Shown: positions 35,440-44,898, numbered from the stretch's first letter. The stretch: DNA of 64,000 bases from Sphingomonas sanxanigenens DSM 19645 = NX02 (GCF_000512205.2 NZ_CP006644.1:2412520-2476519); one strand, 5' to 3'. Made by a program: numbers and translations. Notes: a model not told the origin generated them from the letters alone.

Positions 35440-37425
35440 TCAAAGCTCTATGCCGTCATCGGGGTTCATCGACGCTTGCCGGGCGATCATTCGCATCCGC
35501 GAGCGCAGCGCGCGGGCCTTGGCCGCGTCCACGTCCGGCTCGTCGTCCAGAATGTCGAACTCCTGGGCGGGCATTGGTGGCGGCGGGATGATCTCCTCAT
35601 GCTCGGGCAATTCCGGCTCGCGGCGGATGCCGGCATTGTCGGGATCGCCCTCGGCGTCACGGGCAGCGGTCGAAGCTGGCCTGTCCGCCGAGACGATGAC
35701 GCGGCTCGTCCAGTCGTCCGTTGCCGGCTTCGCCGCTGGTGCGGATGGCAACTCGGGCGGCGGCAGGATGCGCTCCTGCAATCGCACGTCCTCGAAATAG
35801 CGGGCCTTCTTCGCCCGGATCGGTGGCGTTCCCGCGACCATCACGATTTCGTCGGCGGGCGGGAGTTGCATGATCTCGCCGGGAGTCATTAGCGGCCGCG
35901 CCGTCTCCTGCCGCGATACCATCAGATGCCCGAGCCAGGGCGCGAGGCGATGGCCGGCATAGTTGGTGGAGTCGCGCATCTCGGTTGCTGTGCCGAGCGA
36001 GTCCGACACGCGCTTGGCGGTGCGCTCGTCGTTCGTGGCGAAGGCGACGCGCACATGGCAGTTGTCGAGAATGCTGTTGTTCGGCCCATAGGCGCGCTCG
36101 ATCTGGTTGAGCGATTGGGCGATCAGGAAGGACTTGAGGCCGTAGCCAGCCATGAAGGCCAATGCCGATTCAAAGAAATCGAGCCTGCCCAATGCCGGAA
36201 ACTCGTCCAGCATCATGAGCAGGCGATGCCGCTTGCCGGATAGCGTCAGCTCCTCGGTCAGCCTGCGGCCGATCTGGTTGAGGATCAGGCGGATCAGCGG
36301 TTTCGTCCGGTTGATGTCGGACGGCGGAACGACGAAATAGAGCGTCACCGGCTTCCGGCTGCCGACCAGATCGGCAATGCGCCAGTCGCAGCGGTCCGTG
36401 ACGCGCGCCACGACCGGATCGCGGTAGAGGCCGAGGAACGACATGGCGGTGGACAGCACGCCCGATCGTTCGTTCTCGCTCTTGTTCAGCAGTTCGCGCG
36501 CCGACGAGGCGATGACAGGATGAACGCCGGCTTCGCCCAAATGCGTCGTGTCCATCATCGCGCGCAAGGTCGCTTCGACCGGACGGCGGGGATCGGACAA
36601 GAAGTTGGCGACGCCCGACAGGGTCTTGTCCTGCTCGGCATAGAGAACGTGCAGGATCGCGCCGACAAGCAGGCTGTGACTGGTCTTTTCCCAATGGTTA
36701 CGCTTGTCGAGGCTGCCTTCGGGATCGACCAGAATATCCGCGATATTCTGCACGTCGCGGACTTCCCATTCGCCCTGCCGCACCTCCAGCAACGGGTTAT
36801 AGGCGGATGATCTGGTATTGGTCGGATCGAACAGCAGGACGCGCCCGTGCTTCGCGCGGAAGCCGGCTGTCAGGGTCCAGTTCTCGCCCTTGATGTCGTG
36901 AACGATGCAGCTTCCCGGCCAGGTCAGCAGCGTAGGCACCACGAGGCCGACGCCCTTGCCGCTGCGGGTCGGTGCAAAGCAAAGGACATGCTCGGGACCG
37001 TCATGGCGCAGATAGTCGTGGGTATAACGGCCGAGCAGGACGCCATCGGGGCCGAGCAAGCCGGCCGCACGGATTTCCCTATCTTCCGCCCATCGAGCCG
37101 AACCGTAGGTGGCGACATTGCGGGCCTCCCGCGCCCGGATGATCGACATGAGGATGGCGGCGGCAATGGCGAGGATACCGCCGGACGTGGCGATGGCCGC
37201 GCCCTCCATGAAGATCGTGGGCGCATAGGCGTCAAAGGAGAACCACCACCAGAAGAAGGCGGGCGGATGGTAGAACGGCCAACCGGCCAGATCGAACCAG
37301 GGGCTTCCGAGTTGGGGCTGGAAGCCGAGCCGGAACGCCACCCATTGCGTCGCCGCCCAGGTCATCACCAGAACAATGATGAAGACGACGGCAATCTGCC
37401 CCCAGAGTATTCGGCCTCCACGCAT
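35440..37425 (-). CDS. traG: Conjugal transfer coupling protein TraG (VirD4-like)
   Basis: TraG/VirD4 links the relaxosome to the secretion channel. The 661-residue protein has two N-terminal membrane segments (IAVVFIIVLVMTWAATQWV and a second near residue 75). The cytosolic ATPase has Walker A FAPTRSGKGVGLVVPTLLTW and Walker B LLMMLDEFPALGRLDFFES. The C-terminus is acidic (EHEEIIPPPPMP, DDEPDVDAA). I chose the ATG at 37425 with GGAG upstream over a TTG at 37443. The second copy of the 22-bp motif lies about 100 bases upstream. Confidence 0.95.
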   Translation of the reverse strand: MRGGRILWGQIAVVFIIVLVMTWAATQWVAFRLGFQPQLGSPWFDLAGWPFYHPPAFFWWWFSFDAYAPTIFMEGAAIATSGGILAIAAAILMSIIRAREARNVATYGSARWAEDREIRAAGLLGPDGVLLGRYTHDYLRHDGPEHVLCFAPTRSGKGVGLVVPTLLTWPGSCIVHDIKGENWTLTAGFRAKHGRVLLFDPTNTRSSAYNPLLEVRQGEWEVRDVQNIADILVDPEGSLDKRNHWEKTSHSLLVGAILHVLYAEQDKTLSGVANFLSDPRRPVEATLRAMMDTTHLGEAGVHPVIASSARELLNKSENERSGVLSTAMSFLGLYRDPVVARVTDRCDWRIADLVGSRKPVTLYFVVPPSDINRTKPLIRLILNQIGRRLTEELTLSGKRHRLLMMLDEFPALGRLDFFESALAFMAGYGLKSFLIAQSLNQIERAYGPNNSILDNCHVRVAFATNDERTAKRVSDSLGTATEMRDSTNYAGHRLAPWLGHLMVSRQETARPLMTPGEIMQLPPADEIVMVAGTPPIRAKKARYFEDVRLQERILPPPELPSAPAAKPATDDWTSRVIVSADRPASTAARDAEGDPDNAGIRREPELPEHEEIIPPPPMPAQEFDILDDEPDVDAAKARALRSRMRMIARQASMNPDDGIEL

Positions 37426-37522
37426 ACAGGCTCCAATCGGCAAGAGAGACGGAGCCGATCAGAGAATAGGTGTTTCCGCGAGAGGCAACAGCAAAGGTTC
37501 GGACGTAGGGCTACGGGATACG

Positions 37523-37544
37523 ATCGGCGGCAAATAGGACGGGT
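37523..37544 (-). promoter_or_regulatory. Conserved 22-bp motif upstream of traG (copy 2)
   Basis: It is the same sequence as at 34940 apart from one base (C for T at position 18). It lies upstream of traG and past the stop of the lysR gene. Finding it before both transfer transcripts and nowhere else that I noticed supports a shared regulatory site. Confidence 0.55.
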
Positions 37545-37579
37545 GAGAGCGGCACTATTTCAGCACTGTGCGTCCCGAT

Positions 37580-38548
37580 CTATCGCGAATCGGATTTTGG
37601 ATGCGAGCGGCCCATTTTCGTCGCCAGGGCGAGAAGGTTCGACAGCAGGGGATCGCGATTTCGCGGCGACCAGACCGCCGAGAACGGGATGGTTTCAGGC
37701 TCGTCAAGGATCGGCAGAAAAACGACATTTGCCATAGCGGCAGCGGTGCTTTCCTTGACGAAAAGCGAAATGCCATGCCCTGCGGCAATCATCGACATCA
37801 GCGTGCTGCGCTCGACATCAACGCGCTGGATTGCTGGTGTCAGCCGTTTTCCTGCCGAACGGGCAACGATCAGATCATGCACCTGCGGGCCGGTGCCATT
37901 ATGGCGAACGAGGAAGGTTTCCTCTGCGAGCTGCCGCCATTCGAGATTCTGCTGCGCAGCCAATGCGTGTCGTGCTGGCAGCGCCACCATCAGGCGGTCA
38001 TGCCAGATCACGCGACAATTGAGGTCGGGGATTTCGTAGTTTCCGGCCATGAAAGCGGCATCCAGTTGGCCTTCGCGAACCATGAGCTGGGTGTCGCGTG
38101 CCGTGCCTTCGGTAATACTGGGGCGGACACCCGGATGCTCGGTCTGGAAGCTTTCCAACAGGCGGTTAAGGAAACAGCCCGGCGTGATGGCATGAACGCC
38201 GATCCGAATCTCGCCATCCTCGCCCCGTGACTGCATTCCGGCCGTCTGAATTGCCCTGTCCAGAATGCCCATGGCATCATGAACCTGATCGACGAAGCGG
38301 CGTCCGGCTTCGGTAAGGCGGACGCCGCGCGTATTGCGGTCGAAGAGGGTGATGCCCAGGTCTTCCTCCAGCGCTTTGATCCGTGTGCTGACGCTCGACT
38401 GACTGGTGCCGAGCGCCAGAGCGGCGCGATGGAAGCTGAGATATTCCGCGACAGCGAGCGTCTGGACCAGAGCGATCATCGGGATGCGACCGCCGGGAAT
38501 CGCGATCACCCCTTCTGCACCATGACTATTGCCCCGCCTCCTGCGCAT
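37580..38548 (-). CDS. LysR-family transcriptional regulator (third gene of the reductase operon)
   Basis: The 322-residue protein has the LysR winged helix (LSFHRAALALGTSQSSVSTR, then IKALEEDLGITLFDRNTRG) and a periplasmic-binding-like effector domain. The ATG at 38548 comes nine bases after the oxidoreductase stop, so it is likely co-transcribed with it. An internal ATG at 38479 would start closer to the domain and is a possible alternative. Effector and targets are unknown. Confidence 0.85.
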   Translation of the reverse strand: MRRRRGNSHGAEGVIAIPGGRIPMIALVQTLAVAEYLSFHRAALALGTSQSSVSTRIKALEEDLGITLFDRNTRGVRLTEAGRRFVDQVHDAMGILDRAIQTAGMQSRGEDGEIRIGVHAITPGCFLNRLLESFQTEHPGVRPSITEGTARDTQLMVREGQLDAAFMAGNYEIPDLNCRVIWHDRLMVALPARHALAAQQNLEWRQLAEETFLVRHNGTGPQVHDLIVARSAGKRLTPAIQRVDVERSTLMSMIAAGHGISLFVKESTAAAMANVVFLPILDEPETIPFSAVWSPRNRDPLLSNLLALATKMGRSHPKSDSR

Positions 38549-38557
38549 TCCGTTGCC

Positions 38558-39544
38558 CTACGGAATCAGCAAGAGGCTTCCGGTTGTGCGGCCAGCCTCC
38601 AGATCCGATTGGGCTTGCGCCGCATCGCTCAATGGATACTCGCGGCCAATTTCTGCGGAGACGCCCTTCTGCATCACGTCGAGCAAGGCTTCGGCCGCCT
38701 GGTGATAGGACGGTAGATCGGCGGCATATGCCATCACACTCGGCCGGGCGAGCGATAGCGAACGGATGGGGCCGATTTCCTCGACAGCGAGCAACGGAAT
38801 AGGCCCGGCCGCCTGACCAATGCTTGCGACCGTGCCGAAGCGCCGGGTGCAGGCCAAGCTTTTGAGCAGCGTATCACCGCCGATGCCGTCGATAGTATAG
38901 TCCACGCCGATGCCGTGGGTAAGCGATCCGACCTCCGATACCAGATCGGCATCACGTCCGACGATAACGTGATCCGCACCATAGCCTCGCGCGATGTCGG
39001 CCTTTGTGGCCGATCCCGCCGTGCCGATAACGGTCGCTCCGAGGTGCTTCCCCCAACGCACGAGAATCGAACCCAGGCCGCCCGCGGCCCCGTGGATTAG
39101 CAAGGTCGTTCCCGGTTTAACCGCGTAGGTGCGCGTCAACAGCATATGGGCCGTCAGCCCTTTGAGCATCGACGCGGCCGCGCTGCGAAACTCAATTCCA
39201 TCCGGTAGCTTGATGAGCCGCGAAACCGGCAAAGACCGCGCCGTTGTATAGGCACCGGCCGGCGCACCCGCATAGGCTACACGATCCCCGATAGAAAAGC
39301 CGGAAACGTCATCGCCAAGGGCTTCGACTACACCGGCACCCTCAACACCGAGAATGGCAGGTAGAGAGAGCGGGTAAAGACCAGTCCGGTGATAGATGTC
39401 GATAAAATTTACCCCAATAGCGAGGTGGCGGACGCGAACCATGCCGGAGACAGGTTGCTCCGATGGAAGCTGCGCGACTTCAAGGTTCTCAACGCCACCG
39501 ATGCCGATCATGCGCACGATAGTCTTCTGTTCGGAGGGGTTCAT
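38558..39544 (-). CDS. Zinc-independent quinone oxidoreductase (MDR family, QorA-like)
   Basis: These NADPH-dependent enzymes reduce quinones or activated alkenes. The 328-residue protein has the GroES-like half with NFIDIYHRTGLYPLSLPAILG and LGVEGAGVVEALGDDV. The Rossmann half has LLIHGAAGGLGSILVRWGK (GxGxxG type). The zinc-binding Cys/His of alcohol dehydrogenases are absent. Its start overlaps the stop of the aldo/keto reductase, so they act together, probably in carbonyl or quinone detoxification (inference). Confidence 0.88.
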   Translation of the reverse strand: MNPSEQKTIVRMIGIGGVENLEVAQLPSEQPVSGMVRVRHLAIGVNFIDIYHRTGLYPLSLPAILGVEGAGVVEALGDDVSGFSIGDRVAYAGAPAGAYTTARSLPVSRLIKLPDGIEFRSAAASMLKGLTAHMLLTRTYAVKPGTTLLIHGAAGGLGSILVRWGKHLGATVIGTAGSATKADIARGYGADHVIVGRDADLVSEVGSLTHGIGVDYTIDGIGGDTLLKSLACTRRFGTVASIGQAAGPIPLLAVEEIGPIRSLSLARPSVMAYAADLPSYHQAAEALLDVMQKGVSAEIGREYPLSDAAQAQSDLEAGRTTGSLLLIP

Positions 39545-40524
39545 GCGTTGACGCCCTTCATGCCTTCGGCGGTGTAGCGCTCTCCGGAAACAGGCAGGCT
39601 GGACAATGCCTTTTCAAGAATGGAGCGTGCTGTCTCGCTGAGAGTGACGGCGGTGGCGGCGACGTTTTCTTCGAGATACTTGACCCGCTTGGTGCCGGGG
39701 ATCGGCACGATGTCGTCGCCCTTGGCCAGCAGCCATGCCAACGCCACCTGCGCCGGGGTGCAGCCTTGTTCGGCTGCAATGCCGCGCACGAGTTCGACCA
39801 GCGCACCGTTGGTCTCGGCATTCTCCGATGCAAAACGCGGCAAGCTGGCCCGGAAATCGCCGTCTTCGAACTGCGATCCGGCCTGAAATCGGCCGGTGAG
39901 AAACCCGCGCCCAAGCGGAGAATAGGCGACGAAACCAATGCCCAATTCGCGGCAGGTCGGCAGGATCTCGGTTTCCACGTCGCGCGTCCAGAGCGAGTAT
40001 TCTGTCTGCACGGCCGTTACAGGATGAACGACATGGGCACGGCGCAACGTCTCGGCGCTGACCTCGCAAAGCCCGATATGGCCAATCTTGCCCTCGCGTT
40101 TCAGCGCGGCCAAACCCTCCATCGTCTCCTCGATTGGACGTTCGCGATTGATGCGGTGAACATAGTAGAGATCAATTCGCTCGACACCGAGCCGTTTGAG
40201 CGAGGCTTCGCAGGCGCGGCGCATATAATCTGTGCTGTTGTCGATGGTGCGTGTGTATTCGCCGGGTTTGCGAACGATGCCGAACTTGGTGGCAATCTTC
40301 ACATCCGCGTGGCTGTCGGCAAGGAAACGGCCGATCAGCTCCTCATTGTGGTGCGGGCCATAGGTGTCGGCGGTATCGAGGAAGTTGACGCCCAGATCGA
40401 CGGCACGACGCAGGACCGTCAAAGATTCCGCGTCGTCGCGTGGACCGTAGAACTCACTCATTCCCATGCAGCCCAGACCGATGGCGGATACCGAAAGATC
40501 AGGCCCGAGCATTCTTTGTTGCAT
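39541..40524 (-). CDS. Aldo/keto reductase
   Basis: The 327-residue TIM barrel has the AKR tetrad: Asp and Tyr in FLDTADTYGPHHNEE, Lys in VKIATKFG and His in IDLYYVHRINRE. The NADPH-binding end is IVPIPGTKRVKYLEENV. The group resembles YajO or Tas-like AKRs acting on small aldehydes. It is the first gene of the AKR-quinone reductase-LysR operon and faces a divergent second LysR across 46 bases, a normal control layout. Confidence 0.92.
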   Translation of the reverse strand: MQQRMLGPDLSVSAIGLGCMGMSEFYGPRDDAESLTVLRRAVDLGVNFLDTADTYGPHHNEELIGRFLADSHADVKIATKFGIVRKPGEYTRTIDNSTDYMRRACEASLKRLGVERIDLYYVHRINRERPIEETMEGLAALKREGKIGHIGLCEVSAETLRRAHVVHPVTAVQTEYSLWTRDVETEILPTCRELGIGFVAYSPLGRGFLTGRFQAGSQFEDGDFRASLPRFASENAETNGALVELVRGIAAEQGCTPAQVALAWLLAKGDDIVPIPGTKRVKYLEENVAATAVTLSETARSILEKALSSLPVSGERYTAEGMKGVNA

Positions 40525-40570
40525 TGCTTTGCTCCTTGTTTGTGCAGGCTAAAGATGGTTTTCTTTTTTG

Positions 40571-41512
40571 ATGGGAAAAGCCGCCAATAGTCGTAATCAG
40601 ATTTCCGAAATCGGAAAGCATGACGCAAACCGCCTGCGATGGGACGATGCGCGCGTATTCCTCGCCATTGCGCGCAACGGATCGCTGAGCGGTGCGGCGG
40701 CACACCTCGGGGTCGGTCTCGCCACCGTCTCGCGCCAGATCGAACGGTTGGAAGTCGCTCTCAACCTGACGCTCTTCAGCCGTCACCAGAATGGCTACCG
40801 GCTGACCGATGATGGCGCGGCGTTGCTGGAGCGTGCCGAGGCGCTGGAGCAGGCGGCTGACGCTTTCGCCGAAGGATCGGCCGTGCAGGCTGAAATCGCA
40901 GGGCGCGTCCGTCTGGCTACGGCCGAGACGCTGGCAAACCATGTCATCATCCCGGCCATGCCGAAGCTGACCGACCAGTATCCCGACCTCACGCTTGAAA
41001 TTGTCACCGATGTTCAGACGGTCAATTTGCATCGGCGTGATGCCGATCTCGCTGTTCGATTGATCAAGCCCCAACGGGGCAATGTCACGATCCGGCGCCT
41101 CGGCACGCTTGGTTTCGGCCTCTATGCTTCGCGGACCTATGCCGGGCAGAGAGATGAAGCGGCGAGGCTTGAGACCGACCGCTTCATTACATGGTGCGAG
41201 ACCTATGCCCATCTTCCCGCCGCACAATGGATCGAGCGTGCTCTACGTGGGCATCCGCCGGTTGTGGCGACCACCACCCTCTCGGCGCAGCTATCGGCGG
41301 CAATCGCAGGTGTCGGCCTGGCCGTGTTGCCGCATTTCCTTGGGCGGCAGAACGATCTCGTTTGCCTGCAAGCCGACATCGGCATCGACCAAGAGATATG
41401 GCTCGCCGTCCATTCCGATCTGGCGCAGTCGCGCCGGGTTCGCGTGGTCAGCGAGTTTCTTGTCGAGCTGGTGCGAGAAAGCCGAGTGGCGCTCGAAACG
41501 CCTGCGCAATAA
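40571..41512 (+). CDS. LysR-family transcriptional regulator divergent from the aldo/keto reductase
   Basis: The 313-residue protein has a LysR winged helix (GSLSGAAAHLGVGLATVSRQ, then IERLEVALNLTLFSRHQNG) and an effector domain (VRLATAETLANHVIIPAMP). Divergent placement next to the AKR operon suggests it controls that operon and itself from the 46-base gap. I chose the ATG at 40571; a TTG three bases earlier is unlikely. Confidence 0.9.
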   Translation: MGKAANSRNQISEIGKHDANRLRWDDARVFLAIARNGSLSGAAAHLGVGLATVSRQIERLEVALNLTLFSRHQNGYRLTDDGAALLERAEALEQAADAFAEGSAVQAEIAGRVRLATAETLANHVIIPAMPKLTDQYPDLTLEIVTDVQTVNLHRRDADLAVRLIKPQRGNVTIRRLGTLGFGLYASRTYAGQRDEAARLETDRFITWCETYAHLPAAQWIERALRGHPPVVATTTLSAQLSAAIAGVGLAVLPHFLGRQNDLVCLQADIGIDQEIWLAVHSDLAQSRRVRVVSEFLVELVRESRVALETPAQ

Positions 41513-41530
41513 GCGTGGCTCAGGTTGCTG

Positions 41531-41946
41531 TCATGCGAGCGGAATGCGGTAAACGGCACCGTTCCCCCAATCCGCCGAATAGAGATTGCCCATCGGGGAT
41601 ACAGTAAGTCCAACAGGACTGGATAGGCCGTCAGCGAGGAGAACGGTCCGGCCGTCATCAAAGACTTCGTGTATGGATGTCCCCCCGTAATCGACGACGA
41701 AGACGCGCCCCTCCGGCGTTTGTGCGATGCCCGGACCGGGCGTGCGAAGGGCTTCGCCGGTTTCGATGCGTCTGCCATCTCCGCGCAGGATCGTGATACC
41801 GCCACCGATATTCGACACAATGAATCCACCATCTGGCCTATGAACGGCACCGACGGGGGTGCGCAGACCTGAGACGGCGACACTTCGGTTCCAGTCTTTG
41901 TCGAACGCCAGGATTTCGTTTGTTCGCCGATTGGCGACGAGAAGAC
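41531..41946 (-). pseudogene. SMP-30/gluconolactonase-like beta-propeller gene, 5' end removed by IS3
   Basis: The frame is open from the stop at 41531 to the IS3 end at 41946 and reads as propeller blades: LLVANRRTNEILAFDKDWNR, VSGLRTPVGAVHRPDGGFIV, GPGIAQTPEGRVFVVDYGG and SSPVGLTVSPMGNLYSADWG. This fits an SMP-30 or strictosidine-synthase-like C-terminal half of about 138 residues. The N-terminal part and start are missing because the IS3 left end begins at 41947. It is convergent with the LysR gene. Confidence 0.75.
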
Positions 41947-42319
41947 TGATCTGCCCCCAGCGAGTGGGCCGGTTGGTTTGTTAGTGGATTAAGCCCATCG
42001 CCGCCATATCCGGACGGAGGTGGAGCGAAGCGGAACCGGAGGCCGGATATAGCGGTGTCGCCGTTTCCGGGGCCGGTGGTCGGTATCCAAGGCTGCTGTG
42101 CGGGCGGACGGTGTTGTAATGCCGCCGCCAGGCTTCGATCAGCACCCTGGCCTCGGCGAGGCTGTAGAAAATCTCGCCGTTGAGCAGTTCGTCGCGAAGC
42201 GACCCGTTGAAGCTTTCGTTATAGCCATTCTCCCATGGTGATCCCGGCGCGATGTAGAGCGTCTTCACGCCGATTTGCCCCAACCATTTCTGGACAGCGG
42301 TCGCGATAAATTCGCTGCC
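41947..42319. mobile_element. IS3-family (IS407-like) element, left part
   Basis: The end starts with TGATCTGCCCCCAGCG, the form of an IS3-family terminus, and abuts the cut SMP-30-like gene. It holds the 3' part of orfB. At 42319 the sequence breaks inside the codons for the orfB motif SDNGSEF and resumes at 46503. The two parts join cleanly once the inserted IS110 element is removed. Confidence 0.85.
41981..42319 (-). pseudogene. IS3 transposase orfB, C-terminal fragment
   Basis: The fragment reads [20 protein letters not shown], then [20 protein letters not shown] and [20 protein letters not shown], the final part of the IS3 rve/DDE domain including its last Glu. Its N-terminal part is at 46503-47066. 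Both are on the minus strand and in frame across the joined junction. Confidence 0.9.
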
Positions 42320-42471
42320 ATAGCACATTGGGAAGCGGCCTGTTGAAGGCCGGATTGCCTTGATGGAGGCAAGGGCGCGTAGCGCCCGCAGACTTCATCA
42401 AGGCGGCCATGACCGGTCAGCAGGTCTCTAAAGTGAAGTTGTCGACTCAACCCTTTGGAGACTGACCGATC
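42320..42471 (+). ncRNA. Candidate bridge (seek) RNA region of the IS110 element
   Basis: The 152 bases before the transposase ATG contain several nested inverted repeats: GGCC/GGCC arms at 42337-42351, GCCTTGATG (42357-42365) with CATCAAGGC (42396-42404), GGGCGC/GCGCCC at 42373-42387, and GTCTCTAAAG with CTTTGGAGAC at 42424-42462. IS110-family elements are known to encode a structured guide RNA in a non-coding end. The fold fits, but guide loops were not matched to target and donor. For an IS1111-type member the RNA would instead lie in 46289-46502. Confidence 0.5.
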
Positions 42472-42548
42472 ATGACCAAGCGCAGTTCTACTCCCGCCGA
42501 CGCCGTGCTGGTAGCCATCGATATGTCCAAGCACCGCCAGGAAGTTCT

Positions 42549-42556
42549 GCTTGAAC
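42549..42556. repeat. 8-bp target-site duplication of IS21, left copy
   Basis: GCTTGAAC directly precedes the IS21 left end (TGTGGATCGG) and recurs directly after the right end at 45073-45080. IS21-family elements duplicate 4 to 8 bp, so this fits. Confidence 0.95.
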
Positions 42557-42650
42557 TGTGGATCGGCGTGGAAAAAGGACCCCGGTAGCGGGGTGATCGG
42601 CGTCGAAAAAGGACCCCTCATCCCGGTGGTCTAGGCTGTTCGCTTGGCAG

Positions 42651-44183
42651 GTGTCAGGCGGCGAGATCGGGATGTTGGTATTGGAGACGGTGTTGAGGAT
42701 CCGGCGCGAGCACGCGGCGGGGAAAGCCATCAAGGCGATAATGCGCGACCTGCATCTGTCACGTGGGGTGGTGCGCAAGGCGATCCGGTCGCCGGAGGCG
42801 GACATGGGCTACCGACGCGAGGTTCAGCCGCTGCCGAAGATCGGACCATTCCAGGTGCGACTGGATGCGCTGTTGAAGGAAGACGAGGCACGGCCGCGGC
42901 GCGAGAAGCTGCGCATCACGCGTATCCACGACCTGCTGCTGCGCGAGGGGTTTGACGGCTCGTATGATGCGGTGCGTCGCTATGCGGCCCGCTGGCGGCA
43001 GGCGCGGCGTCGCGACGTGATGGATGCGCCGGCGTTCATCCCGCTGCTGTTCCGGCCGGGCGAGGCCTATCAGTTCGACTGGAGCCATGAGGACGTCGAG
43101 ATCGCGGGCAAGCCGATGCGCGTGAAGGTCGCGCATGTGCGGCTGTGCGCGTCGCGAGTGATATACGTGCGAGCCTATCCCCGCGAGACGCAGGAGATGC
43201 TGTTCGACGCGCATGCGCGGGCGTTCGCCTTTTTCGGGGGCGTGCCAACGCGCGGCATCTACGACAACATGAAGACCGCGGTGACGAGCGTGTTCACCGG
43301 CAAGGAGCGGGTCTTCAACCGGCGGTTCCTGGTCATGGCCAACCACTACATGGTCGAACCGACGGCATGTTCGCCGGCAGCCGGTTGGGAGAAGGGTCAG
43401 GTCGAGAACCAGGTGCAGACGGCACGTGGCCGGTTCTTCCAACCACGCCTGCGCTTTGCCAGCATTGAGGAGCTGAACGGTTGGCTGGAGGCGGAGTGTC
43501 GCCGTTGGGCGGACACGCACCAGCATCCCGAGCAGAAGGAACTGACGGTCGCTCAGGCCTGGGCTGCGGAGCGCAGCGTGCTTCAGCCCGTCGTCGCGCC
43601 CTTCGACGGGTTCTACGAGAGCGAACACGCGGTGAGCGGCACGTGCCTGATAAACTTTGACCGCAACCGCTACTCGGTCATGGCCAAGGCGGTGCGGCGC
43701 GCGGTCCAGGTCCGTGCCTATGCCGACCGCATCGTCGTGCGCTGCGACGGCGAGGTCGTTGCCGACCATCCCCGGTTTTTCGGACGCGACCGGACCATCT
43801 ACGACCCGTGGCACTATCTGCCGGTGCTGGTCACCAAGCCCGGCGCCTTGCGCAACGGTGCACCATTCCAAAACTGGGAGTTGCCACCTGCGCTGTCGCG
43901 GCTCCGGCGCAAGCTAGGCGCTGGCGATGATGCTGACCGGCGGTTCGTGCGGGTGCTGGCGGCGGTGCTCGACGACGAGCTGAACCTCGTCGAGGCGGCT
44001 GTACGCGAGGCGTTGCTGGCCGGCGTCACCAGCGACGATGTCATCCTCAACATACTGGCCCGCAGGCGAGAACCGCCTCGACCGTTGGCCATCGTCACGG
44101 CCGAGGACCTGGCGCTGCGTCATCCGCCTCTTGCCGACTGCACGCGCTACGACAGCCTGCGAGGCCTCCATGCAGCGGCATGA
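42651..44183 (+). CDS. istA: IS21 transposase IstA
   Basis: IstA is the DDE transposase. The 510-residue protein has an N-terminal HTH ([20 protein letters not shown]). The integrase core has [17 protein letters not shown] (first Asp), [16 protein letters not shown] (second Asp region) and [14 protein letters not shown] (Glu). A C-terminal beta part follows. The GTG at 42651 or an ATG at 42672 may serve as start. The end overlaps istB by 14 bases. Confidence 0.93.
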   Translation: MSGGEIGMLVLETVLRIRREHAAGKAIKAIMRDLHLSRGVVRKAIRSPEADMGYRREVQPLPKIGPFQVRLDALLKEDEARPRREKLRITRIHDLLLREGFDGSYDAVRRYAARWRQARRRDVMDAPAFIPLLFRPGEAYQFDWSHEDVEIAGKPMRVKVAHVRLCASRVIYVRAYPRETQEMLFDAHARAFAFFGGVPTRGIYDNMKTAVTSVFTGKERVFNRRFLVMANHYMVEPTACSPAAGWEKGQVENQVQTARGRFFQPRLRFASIEELNGWLEAECRRWADTHQHPEQKELTVAQAWAAERSVLQPVVAPFDGFYESEHAVSGTCLINFDRNRYSVMAKAVRRAVQVRAYADRIVVRCDGEVVADHPRFFGRDRTIYDPWHYLPVLVTKPGALRNGAPFQNWELPPALSRLRRKLGAGDDADRRFVRVLAAVLDDELNLVEAAVREALLAGVTSDDVILNILARRREPPRPLAIVTAEDLALRHPPLADCTRYDSLRGLHAAA

Positions 44184-44898
44184 GATGATGACGGCCATGG
44201 CGGGTCTCGGCCTGAAGGGCATGGCCAGTGCCTTCGACGAGGCGGTGACCACCGGACTACAGCGCAAGCGCACGACGATGGAGATCCTGACCGACCTGCT
44301 GCGTGCCGAGGCAACCCACCGCCATGCAGCGTCGGTCCGATACCGGATGTCGGCCGTCAGGTTGCCGGCGGTGAAGGATCTCGACGGCTTCGTCTTCGAC
44401 GGCACCCCCATCAACGAGGGGCTCGTACGCTCGCTGCACAGCGGCTCGTTCCTGGCGAGCCAGCGCAACGTCGTGCTGGTCGGCGGTACGGGCACCGGCA
44501 AGACACACCTGGCCAGCGCCATCACCGCCAACGTCGTGCGGGCCGGTGCCCGCGGGCACTACTTCAACACGGTCGACCTCGTGAACCGGCTCGAGGAGGA
44601 GAACCGCCTCGGCAAAGCCGGCGCGCTCGCAAAACAGCTCTCCCGCCTCGATGTCGTGGTGCTGGACGAGCTCGGCTATCTGCCCTTCGCCCGCTCAGGC
44701 GGTCAGCTGCTCTTCCATCTGGTGAGCAAGCTCTACGAGCGCACCTCGGTCATCGTCACGACGAACCTCGCCTTTGGCGAGTGGCCAACCGTCTTTGGTG
44801 ACCCGAAGATGACCACCGCGCTGCTCGATCGCATTACCCACCATTGCGACATCGTCGAGACCGGCAACGACAGCTGGCGCTTCAAACACCGCAGCTGA
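44170..44898 (+). CDS. istB: IS21 helper ATPase IstB
   Basis: IstB is an AAA+ ATPase that remodels target DNA and recruits IstA. The 242-residue protein has Walker [18 protein letters not shown] and Walker [17 protein letters not shown], plus [19 protein letters not shown] near sensor 1. The ATG at 44170 overlaps the istA stop; ATGs at 44185 and 44188 are alternatives. Confidence 0.93.
   Translation: MQRHEMMTAMAGLGLKGMASAFDEAVTTGLQRKRTTMEILTDLLRAEATHRHAASVRYRMSAVRLPAVKDLDGFVFDGTPINEGLVRSLHSGSFLASQRNVVLVGGTGTGKTHLASAITANVVRAGARGHYFNTVDLVNRLEEENRLGKAGALAKQLSRLDVVVLDELGYLPFARSGGQLLFHLVSKLYERTSVIVTTNLAFGEWPTVFGDPKMTTALLDRITHHCDIVETGNDSWRFKHRS

Noticed and set aside
35665-35685. CCTGTCCGCC resembling the tRNA-Ser 3' end, as a possible attR
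   Set aside because: It is only 10 bases and lies inside traG coding DNA without the T-arm sequence, so it is chance.
42472-42621. Short minus-strand frames across the IS110/IS21 junction
   Set aside because: They cross a proven insertion junction and show no protein features.
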